Source: Bacillota bacterium
Lineage (GTDB): Bacteria; Bacillota; Sulfobacillia; RBS10-35; JAJYVM01
Assembly (NCBI GenBank): GCA_021792015.1
Contig: JAJYVM010000137.1
Location: forward strand, 1-9,028
Length of the DNA: 9,028 nucleotides
Direction of reading: 5' to 3'
Positions 1-5,613 of the stretch are shown here, piece by piece; the first letter of the stretch is position 1; every line of letters starts with the position of its first letter. The notes below the pieces were generated by a model that worked only from the letters and a program-made list of their open reading frames with translations, made no database searches and was not told where the DNA came from. Made by a program: the position numbers and the translations under genes.

Positions 1-18
1 ATGGCGATGCAGGTCTAG
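1..18 (+). CDS. fliE: FliE C-terminal end (partial)
   Basis: The first six codons read ATG GCG ATG CAG GTC TAG, giving Met-Ala-Met-Gln-Val and a stop. FliE proteins end in a conserved short motif of this kind (E. coli FliE ends in Met-Ser-Met-Gln-Val, others in Met-Arg-Met-Gln-Val/Ile), and fliE is the usual gene directly before fliF in flgB-flgC-fliE-fliF operons. FliE is a small exported protein that links the MS ring to the rod. Only five residues are seen, so the call rests on this motif plus the position before fliF. The stop codon TAG overlaps the first copy of the downstream 8-bp repeat array. Confidence 0.62.
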   Translation: MAMQV

Positions 19-240
19 CGGTCCAGCGGTCCAGCGGGGTGCCTGTACCGATTCGGCGGAGTCGCGATGTGGCGGCAGCGGCCCAGCGGTCCAGCGGAGT
101 CGCGGCAGCGGTCCAGCGGCCCAGCGGTCCAGCGATCCAGCGGAGTCGCGGCCCAGCGGCCCAGCGGTCCAGCGGCCCAGCGGTCCAGCGATCCAGCGGA
201 GTCGCGGCAGCGGCCCAGGGGCCCAGCGGTCCAGTGGTGC
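17..240. repeat. Degenerate 8-bp tandem array rich in AGCGG, in the fliE-fliF gap
   Basis: The stretch consists mostly of 8-bp units AGCGGTCC, AGCGGCCC and AGCGATCC in direct orientation. They are interrupted by a recurring segment AGCGGAGTCGCGG at 93-105, 139-151 and 195-207, with a diverged copy near 57-66. A higher-order period of 56 bp (7 x 8) is visible: bases 131-151 are identical to 187-207. By hand count AGCGG occurs 17 times on the + strand, starting at 17, 25, 33, 77, 85, 93, 107, 115, 123, 139, 155, 163, 171, 179, 195, 209 and 225. The first unit starts inside the fliE stop codon. Short frames run through the array on both strands, but they are low-complexity and show no protein family. 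It looks like a slippage-generated minisatellite; its function is unknown. Confidence 0.9.
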
Positions 241-307
241 GGTGGCCCAGTGCCGGTGGCGGTGGCGGTGCAGCGGGCGGATCGTGACCGAGCCGGTTGT
301 CCTGCGG

Positions 308-331
308 CGCCGGGCGAAGGAGCGCCCGGCG
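308..331 (+). other. Perfect 9-bp hairpin with AAGGAG loop in the fliF leader
   Basis: CGCCGGGCG (308-316) and CGCCCGGCG (323-331) are exact reverse complements separated by the 6-base loop AAGGAG. No T-tract follows (the next bases are GGCCCCGTG), so it is not a standard intrinsic terminator. A second, smaller hairpin follows: CCGTG (336-340), loop CCA, CACGG (344-348). Its right arm overlaps the GGAGG at 347-351 that could serve fliF. Together they could affect mRNA stability or fliF translation, but this is inference. The rest of 241-371 is G-rich sequence in which I see no convincing promoter. Confidence 0.5.
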
Positions 332-371
332 GGCCCCGTGCCACACGGAGGTGGGCTGGGGGGTGTGAGCG

Positions 372-2027
372 GTGCCGAGCCTTGCGGAGACATGGGCTGG
401 CGTGACCCGGTTCTGGCAGGGCATGAACCCGCGTCGCCGGCGCGGTGTGCTCACCGCGGGTGTCGTCGCCCTCATCGCCCTCGGGATCTGGGGCTCCATC
501 GCCGCCCGCGGGCCCGCCATGGCGCCGCTCTTCACGCAGCTGCAGCCGAGCGACGCGGCGGCCATCGTCAGCCAGCTGCAGTCCCAGCACGTGCCCTACC
601 AGCTGGCCAGCAACGGCGCGACGATCATGGTCCCGAAGTCGCAGGTCTACCAGCTGCGCCTGGATATGGCGGCCAAGGGCCTGCCGAACGCCGGCGTGGT
701 CGGCTTCTCCCTCTTCAACAACCCGAGCATCACCCAGACCCAGTTCGACCAGCAGGTGAACTTCCTGCGCGCCCTGGAGGGTGAGCTGACGACCACGATC
801 CTGTACATCAACGGGGTGCAGGCGGCGCGCGTCGCCCTGACCCTGCCGAACCAGAACACGACGTTCCTCAGCGGCAACAACCCGCCGCCCACGGCGTCGG
901 TGCTGGTGCGCCTGGCCCCCGGCGCCTCGCTCAGCCCGTCCCAGATCCAGGGCATCATGCACCTGGTCGCGGCCAGCGTGCAGGGGATGAAGCCCTCCGA
1001 CGTGACGGTGCTCGATAGCACCGGCACCCTGCTGAGCGCCGAGGTGGGCGCGACCACCACCAGCGCCGCCAACTCGGGCAGCCAGGCGCAGCAGCAGATC
1101 AACCTGACAAACCAGTTCGACCAGCAGCTGCAGAACAACCTCCAGGGCCTGCTCGATCAGGTCCTGGGGCCGGGCAACGCCATCGCGCGGGTGCAGGCCA
1201 CCCTGAACTTCAATCAGGAGACGACGACCAGCAAGCTGTTCGTGCCCGTCAAGGGCGGGCAGAACGGTGTGCTGCAGACCGTCAACAACCTGAAGGAGAC
1301 CTTCTCGGGCACCGGCACGCCGCCCGCGCCCGCCGGCACGGCCAGCAACACGCCGAGCTACGCCTTCGGCACGACCGGCACCGGCAAGAACAAGTACACG
1401 CAGACGCAGTCGCAGGCCCAGTACGCGGTCAGCCAGACCACCGACCGCACGATCGTGGCGCCAGGCACCGTGGCCCGCCTGTCCGTGGCCGTGGCCGTGA
1501 ACCGGAAGCTGACGGCGGCGCAGCAGGCGGCCATCACGCAGATGGTCAACGCGGCCATCGGCGCCGACCCTGCCCGCAAGGACCAGATCACCGTCGTCGG
1601 CATGCCCTTCGCGGCCACGGCCACGGGCCTGGTCACCCTGCCGAAGGTGGTGGCCAAGCCGTCGCCCGTGCTGCCCCTGGTCCTGGCGGGCGTGGCGGCC
1701 GCCTCCGTGATCACGGCCCTGATCCTGACCGTCCTCGGCGGGCGCGGCAACGCGGCCGAGGAGGCCGAGGCCATGGCGGAGCGCCGCCTGGCGGAGCAGC
1801 TGGTGGGGCGGACCGTCCTGCCCGGCCAGGACGGCGAGGGCGGCGCGGGCGGTGGCGCGGACGCCGGGTCCGACGCCGACCTGCTGGACGACGACCCCAA
1901 CGTCGCGCGCCGGGCGGCGCGGGCGGAGACCGAGCAGCGCCGGCGCGAGATCGTCTCGGTGGTCCAGCGCCGGCCTGAGGACGTGGCGAACGTGCTCCGC
2001 AGCTGGCTGACGGAGGAGCAACCCTGA
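372..2027 (+). CDS. fliF: Flagellar MS-ring protein FliF
   Basis: FliF forms the membrane MS ring on which rotor and export gate assemble. The 551 residues are normal for the family. Transmembrane segment 1 is at about 25-43, followed by the YscJ/FliF ring-building domains (about 53-105 and 111-222). Next come the less conserved FliF C-domain with a Gly/Thr/Pro-rich insert (about 312-345) and transmembrane segment 2 (about 432-457). The cytoplasmic tail ends in a conserved FliG-binding segment (about 524-549, including RREIVSVVQ and NVLRSWL). The GTG at 372 is preferred because the residues after it resemble FliF N-termini and an in-frame TGA lies just upstream at 366-368. The nearest strong GGAGG (347-351) is 20 nt away, so GTG 402 (after GGAG at 386-389) or ATG 423 remain possible. 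The stop overlaps the fliG start by one base (TGATG). Confidence 0.96.
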   Translation: MPSLAETWAGVTRFWQGMNPRRRRGVLTAGVVALIALGIWGSIAARGPAMAPLFTQLQPSDAAAIVSQLQSQHVPYQLASNGATIMVPKSQVYQLRLDMAAKGLPNAGVVGFSLFNNPSITQTQFDQQVNFLRALEGELTTTILYINGVQAARVALTLPNQNTTFLSGNNPPPTASVLVRLAPGASLSPSQIQGIMHLVAASVQGMKPSDVTVLDSTGTLLSAEVGATTTSAANSGSQAQQQINLTNQFDQQLQNNLQGLLDQVLGPGNAIARVQATLNFNQETTTSKLFVPVKGGQNGVLQTVNNLKETFSGTGTPPAPAGTASNTPSYAFGTTGTGKNKYTQTQSQAQYAVSQTTDRTIVAPGTVARLSVAVAVNRKLTAAQQAAITQMVNAAIGADPARKDQITVVGMPFAATATGLVTLPKVVAKPSPVLPLVLAGVAAASVITALILTVLGGRGNAAEEAEAMAERRLAEQLVGRTVLPGQDGEGGAGGGADAGSDADLLDDDPNVARRAARAETEQRRREIVSVVQRRPEDVANVLRSWLTEEQP

Positions 2028-3055
2028 TGGCGAACGCGCAGACGGTCGTCCAGCAACATGCCCTCGCCGGGCGGCAGAAGGCCGCGGCGCTCCTTGTCAC
2101 CCTGGGGCCGGAGTTCGCCGCCCAGGTCTTCCGCCACATGAAGCAGGACGAGATCGAGCAGCTGACGCTCGAGATGGCGGCCATGCGCCGCGTCGATCCC
2201 GAGGTCAAGGACGACGTGCTGCGCGAGTGCCGCGACCTGATCATGGCCAAGGACTACATCCAGTCCGGCGGCCTCGATTACGCACGGGAGGTGCTGGAGC
2301 GCGTCTTCGGCAGCGGCCGCGCCGGCGAGATCATCGACCGGCTGACCGCGACCCTGCAGGTGCGCCCCTTCGAGTTCGCGCGCCAGTCCGACCCCTCGCA
2401 GGTGCTGAACTTCATCCAGCACGAGCACCCGCAGACCATCGCCCTGATCCTGGCCTACCTCAACCCGCAGCAGGCCTCGACCATCCTCTCGGCCCTGGAG
2501 CCGGAGCAGCAGGTCGACGTGGCCCGGCGGGTCGCCAGCATGAACAACACCTCGCCCGAGGTGGTCAAGGAGGTCGAGCGGGTGCTGGAGCGCAAGTTCG
2601 CCTCGCTCGTCACCGAGGGCATGGCCCGCGCCGGCGGCGTCGACACGGTGGTCGCCGTGCTCAACCACGCCGACCGCGCGACGGAGAAGCGCATCCTCAC
2701 CACCCTGGAGACCGAGGACCCCGAGCTGGCGCAGTCGATCCGCAAGCGGATGTTCGTCTTCGACGACCTCACCCTGCTGGACGACCGCTCGCTGCAGCGG
2801 GCCATGCGCGAGGTCGACCTCAACGGCGACATGCCGCTCGCCCTGAAGGTGGCCGGCGATGAGGTCAAGACCAAGATCATGAAAAACCTCAGCAAGCGCG
2901 CCGGCGAGATGCTGGCCGAGGCCATCGAGCTGCTCGGCCCCGTGCGCCTGCGCGAGGTCGAGGACGCCCAGCAGCGCATCGTGGCCGTCATCCGCCACCT
3001 GGAGGACGAGGGCGAGATCGTCATCTCCCGCGGGAAGGATGAGGTCATTGTCTAG
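2027..3055 (+). CDS. fliG: Flagellar motor switch protein FliG
   Basis: FliG sits on FliF, transmits torque from the stator and takes part in switching. The 342 residues are full length. The N-terminal FliF-binding domain spans about 12-110. The middle domain carries the EHPQ motif (133-136), followed by the Gly-Gly linker (203-204) and the C-terminal motor domain with MFVF (242-245), LDDRS (251-255), GPVRLRE (304-310) and ISRG near the end. By alignment with E. coli FliG, K274, R291, E298 and R307 match the motor residues K264, R281, D288 and R297, while the D289 position is alanine (A299). There is also a one-residue insertion between EVD (262-264) and K274. The GGAGGAG ribosome binding site (2012-2018) lies inside the fliF end and supports the ATG, which shares one base with the fliF stop. 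Confidence 0.97.
   Translation: MANAQTVVQQHALAGRQKAAALLVTLGPEFAAQVFRHMKQDEIEQLTLEMAAMRRVDPEVKDDVLRECRDLIMAKDYIQSGGLDYAREVLERVFGSGRAGEIIDRLTATLQVRPFEFARQSDPSQVLNFIQHEHPQTIALILAYLNPQQASTILSALEPEQQVDVARRVASMNNTSPEVVKEVERVLERKFASLVTEGMARAGGVDTVVAVLNHADRATEKRILTTLETEDPELAQSIRKRMFVFDDLTLLDDRSLQRAMREVDLNGDMPLALKVAGDEVKTKIMKNLSKRAGEMLAEAIELLGPVRLREVEDAQQRIVAVIRHLEDEGEIVISRGKDEVIV
3035..3039 (+). promoter_or_regulatory. AAGGA site bearing on the fliH start
   Basis: AAGGA lies 8 nt before TTG 3048 but directly abuts or overlaps ATG 3039, which therefore has no well-spaced ribosome binding site. The in-frame TTG at 3048 gives an N-terminus starting Leu-Ser-Ser, close to the Leu-Ser/Met-Ser beginnings common in Bacillota FliH. 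TTG may be the true start, or translation may be coupled to fliG termination at 3055. Confidence 0.4.
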
Positions 3056-3830
3056 TCCGACCTCCACAACCTCCTCCATCCGTGGATCCGGAGCGTCCGC
3101 GCCGGCCCTGCCGGAGCTGCGGCAGAAGCTGTTCGTGCCGGCGGCTGCGCCGCAGCCGCCGGTCCGGCCGGTCCAGCAGCCTGGGCTCCGGACGCCGCGG
3201 GGTCCCCGCCCGGCGGAGACCCCGGCGAAGGCCGCGCCCGCGCTGTGGCAGAACCTGGCGCCGAAGGCGCCCTCGTCCCCGGCGCCGGCGCCCAAGCCGT
3301 TCGACCCGGTCGCTGCGGCGCGTGCCGAGGCGGAGGCCATCTTGGACCAGGCCCACGCCGAAGCGGAGCGCATCCGCGCCAAGGCCGAGGCGAAGGCGGC
3401 GGCCGACGGGCGCCAACGTGCACGGGCGCAGGCCCGCCTGGACGTGCGGCGCCTGACTCGCCATGCTCGCGCCTTGGTCAAGGAGGCCCGCGCCATGCGG
3501 GAGACGGCGCTCGACCAGCTCGCCGACGAGGTGGCGGAGACCGTCGTGGCGCTTGCCAAAGCCGTGCTCGCGCGCAAAGTCGAGCAGAGCTCCGACGACC
3601 TGCGGCAGCTGGCCCTGCAGTTGCTCGCGGAGGCGCGCCAGCCCCGGCTCCTGCAGGTGAATCCGGCCGATGCGCCGTGCCTGGAAGGGGTGGGCGTACC
3701 CATGGATGCCAACCCGGCGGTCGCGCGGGGCGGCCTGCTGCTGCAGGCGGCCGACGGTGAGCGTGATGCGCGCCTGGAGGCGCGCATCGCCCGGCTTGAG
3801 GCCGCCCTCAAGGCAGGTGACCGCCGGTGA
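3039..3830 (+). CDS. fliH: Flagellar export ATPase regulator FliH
   Basis: FliH binds and restrains the FliI ATPase and links it to the C ring and export gate; it resembles the E/peripheral-stalk subunit of rotary ATPases. The 263-residue product has a Pro/Ala-rich, poorly conserved N-terminus (to about 88). An Ala/Glu/Arg-rich coiled coil follows (about 91-150). The C-terminal FliH/V-ATPase-E-like domain (about 150-260) includes EVAETVVALAKAVLARK, LLQVNPAD and a final ERDARLEARIARLEAAL segment typical of the family. The ATG at 3039 overlaps fliG by 17 nt; TTG 3048 is a credible alternative with better ribosome-binding-site spacing. The stop shares the GTGA overlap with fliI. The call rests on the C-terminal half and the position between fliG and fliI. 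Confidence 0.93.
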   Translation: MRSLSSPTSTTSSIRGSGASAPALPELRQKLFVPAAAPQPPVRPVQQPGLRTPRGPRPAETPAKAAPALWQNLAPKAPSSPAPAPKPFDPVAAARAEAEAILDQAHAEAERIRAKAEAKAAADGRQRARAQARLDVRRLTRHARALVKEARAMRETALDQLADEVAETVVALAKAVLARKVEQSSDDLRQLALQLLAEARQPRLLQVNPADAPCLEGVGVPMDANPAVARGGLLLQAADGERDARLEARIARLEAALKAGDRR

Positions 3831-5161
3831 GGCTCGAGGATGCGGTGGTGGCTTCGCGGAAGCGGCTGGCGGATATCCGCGGCGCGGCCGAGGGCCTGCG
3901 GCCCGTGGTCCGCGCGGGGCGGGTGACGCAGATCGTCGGCCTGCTGATCGAGGCGGACGGCCCCGACCTGGAGATCGGCGACCTCTGCGAGCTGGGCGGG
4001 TCCGTGCTGGCCCAGTGCGTCGGCTTCCGCGAGGACCGCCTGCTGCTGATGCCGCTGGACGAGGTGACCGGGCTGTCGGCCGGCGCGCGCGCGGTGGCCC
4101 TCGGCCGCCGCTGCTCCGCGCCCTGCGGGCCATCTTTGCTGGGGCGCGTGATCGACGGCCTGGGGCGGCCCCTGGACGACGGGGGACCGCTTGCGCCCGA
4201 AGCGTGGCGGGCGACGGACGGGGGGGCGCTCGCGCCGCTGGCGCGAGCGCCGATCAACCAGGCCCTCGCGGTCGGGGTGCGCGCGATCGACGGCTGCCTC
4301 AGCTGCGGCCGCGGCCAGCGCCTCGGGCTGTTCGCGGGCAGCGGGGTCGGCAAGAGCACGCTGCTCGGCATGCTGGCCCGCGGCACGGCGGCGGACGTCA
4401 ACGTCATCGCCCTGGTCGGCGAGCGCGGCCGCGAGGTGGGCGAGTTTCTGCGCGACGACCTCGGGCCGGAGGGGCTGGCGCGATCGGTCGTGGTCGTCGC
4501 CACCTCCGACCGGCCGGCCCTGGCCCGCATCCAGGCGGCGCTCACGGCCACGACCATCGCCGAGCACTTCCGCGACAGCGGCAGCCAGGTGCTGCTGATG
4601 ATGGATTCGCTGACGCGGTTTGCCATGGCGATGCGCGAGGTCGGCCTGGCCAGCGGCGAGCCGCCCACCAGCCGCGGGTACACGCCGTCCGTCTTCGCGG
4701 CCCTGCCGCGGCTGCTGGAGCGCTGCGGCTCGTCGCCGACCGGCGGGATCACCGGCTTTTACACCGTGCTGGTCGAGGGCGACGACATGAACGAGCCGAT
4801 CGCGGACGCAGCCCGCAGCATCCTGGACGGCCACATCGTGCTGAGCCGGGCCCTCGGCGAGGCCGGGCACTTCCCGGCCATCGACGTGCTGCAGAGCGTC
4901 AGCCGGCTGATGCCGCGGCTCGTCGATCCCGAGCACCTGGCGGCGGCGAGGCGGGTGCGCCACGTCCTGGCCACCTATCGCCAGGCGGAGGACCTGATCG
5001 ACGTCGGCGCCTACAAGGCCGGCGCCAACCCCGAGATCGACCGTGCCGTGGCCCTGATCGCGCCGGTGCGTGCCTTCCTGCGCCAGGAGGTGCAGGAGCG
5101 CAGCACCTGGCAGGAGAGCCGGGCCGCCCTGCTGGCGGCCGTGCGGGAGGAGAGCGCATGA
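3827..5161 (+). CDS. fliI: Flagellar protein export ATPase FliI
   Basis: FliI is the hexameric ATPase of the flagellar type III export apparatus, related to the F1 beta subunit. The 444 residues are normal length. Visible motifs are the Walker A loop GSGVGKST (171-178), GERGRE (198-203) with the probable catalytic Glu199, and Walker B VLLMMDS (255-261). The family segment PPTSRGYTPSVFAALPRLLE lies at about 279-298. The ATPase alpha/beta signature PAIDVLQSVS spans 350-359. All key residues are present. The GTG start overlaps the fliH stop by 4 nt (GTGA) and has AGGTGA (3815-3820) 6 nt upstream; the end overlaps fliJ by ATGA. It acts with FliH and FliJ, its direct neighbours, at the cytoplasmic face of the export gate. 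Confidence 0.98.
   Translation: MRLEDAVVASRKRLADIRGAAEGLRPVVRAGRVTQIVGLLIEADGPDLEIGDLCELGGSVLAQCVGFREDRLLLMPLDEVTGLSAGARAVALGRRCSAPCGPSLLGRVIDGLGRPLDDGGPLAPEAWRATDGGALAPLARAPINQALAVGVRAIDGCLSCGRGQRLGLFAGSGVGKSTLLGMLARGTAADVNVIALVGERGREVGEFLRDDLGPEGLARSVVVVATSDRPALARIQAALTATTIAEHFRDSGSQVLLMMDSLTRFAMAMREVGLASGEPPTSRGYTPSVFAALPRLLERCGSSPTGGITGFYTVLVEGDDMNEPIADAARSILDGHIVLSRALGEAGHFPAIDVLQSVSRLMPRLVDPEHLAAARRVRHVLATYRQAEDLIDVGAYKAGANPEIDRAVALIAPVRAFLRQEVQERSTWQESRAALLAAVREESA
4225..4251 (+). other. Perfect 11-bp inverted repeat inside fliI
   Basis: GGCGCTCGCGC (4225-4235) and GCGCGAGCGCC (4241-4251) are exact reverse complements with a 5-base loop CGCTG. A run of seven G (4220-4226) runs into the left arm. 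It lies in the fliI frame, which reads straight through (Gly-Ala-Leu-Ala-Pro-Leu-Ala-Arg-Ala), a segment between the N-terminal beta-barrel and the nucleotide-binding domain. It may be a by-product of GC-rich codon use or a structured mRNA element. Confidence 0.55.
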
Positions 5162-5613
5162 CCGCCTTCCGGTTCCGGTTGCAGCGCCTGCTCGACGTGG
5201 CCGGCGCCATGCGGCTTCTGCGGGAGGCCGAGCTCGCCCAGGCCCAGGCGGCCAGGCGCGCGGCTGAGGCGGAGGTGGCGGGGGCCGCGGCCGGCGTGGC
5301 CGCGGAGGAGCGCCGCCATGGGGAGGCGGGCCGCGGCGGGCTCAGCGCCGCGGAGTTCGCGTGGAGCGAGATGGCTGTCGCGGCCGCAGGCCGCGTTCTG
5401 GCCGAGCGGGTCGCGGCCGCGCTGGCGGCGGACCGGCTCGTGCAGGACCGTCACGAGGCGTGGCTGCAGGCACGGCAGCAGGAGCAGCGCTACCTGCGCC
5501 TGCGTGCCCGAGCCCACGCGCGCTGGCGGCAGATCCAGAGCGCGGCGGCCCAGGCCGAGCTCGACGACCTCGTCGGCGCCAAGGCAGCGCGGAAAGGAGG
5601 TGAAACGGCCTGA
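5158..5613 (+). CDS. fliJ: Flagellar export protein FliJ
   Basis: FliJ is the small coiled-coil stalk of the export ATPase: it sits in the FliI ring, resembles the F1 gamma subunit, and helps escort export chaperones to the gate. The product has 151 residues (family about 145-150). It begins with the typical F-x-F-x-L-x-x-L pattern (TAFRFRLQRLLD). The rest is nearly all Ala/Glu/Arg/Gln helix with heptad spacing, as expected for a two-helix antiparallel coiled coil with a turn near the Gly-rich stretch at about 55-61. The ATG overlaps the fliI stop (ATGA) and is preceded by GGGAGGAG (about 5145-5152). The same frame stays open far upstream in fliI, but that part is a shadow. The identification is by context and form, since FliJ sequences diverge widely. 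Confidence 0.9.
   Translation: MTAFRFRLQRLLDVAGAMRLLREAELAQAQAARRAAEAEVAGAAAGVAAEERRHGEAGRGGLSAAEFAWSEMAVAAAGRVLAERVAAALAADRLVQDRHEAWLQARQQEQRYLRLRARAHARWRQIQSAAAQAELDDLVGAKAARKGGETA
5593..5603 (+). promoter_or_regulatory. Perfect Shine-Dalgarno AAAGGAGGTGA before fliK
   Basis: AAAGGAGGTGA matches the anti-Shine-Dalgarno end of 16S rRNA along its whole length. The first ATG/GTG/TTG in the fliK frame is GTG 5634, 30 nt away, too far for normal initiation. A CTG at 5610, in the fliK frame, lies 6 nt away and overlaps the fliJ stop as CTGA. The GTG at 5600, partly inside the site, is in another frame. Confidence 0.75.

Noticed and set aside
17..240. CRISPR array
   Set aside because: Units are 8 bp with no unique spacers of constant length, and no cas gene is present.
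308..331. Rho-independent terminator between fliE and fliF
   Set aside because: The stem is strong but is followed by GGCCCCGTG rather than a T-tract, and the downstream genes belong to the same operon.
39..405. Small + strand frames through the 8-bp array (39-287, 67-405) as a repeat protein
   Set aside because: The peptides are Ser/Gly/Pro/Ala/Gln/Arg low-complexity products of the repeat, and several frames are open at once. There is no good ribosome binding site, and one runs into fliF out of frame.
15..2021. A 668-codon open frame on the - strand covering the repeat array and fliF
   Set aside because: Antisense shadow of fliF joined to repeat-derived low-complexity sequence; no domain recognised.
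1358..4963. A 1201-codon open frame on the - strand
   Set aside because: It lies antisense to fliF, fliG, fliH and fliI, which have clear family motifs. Long antisense frames are common in GC-rich coding DNA, and its translation is Arg/Ala/Gly/His-rich without a recognisable domain.
3670..5157. Upstream extension of the fliJ frame as one long protein
   Set aside because: The frame stays open only because of GC-rich codon use in fliI. It overlaps the well-supported fliI fully, and the FliJ N-terminal pattern and ribosome binding site fix the start at 5158.
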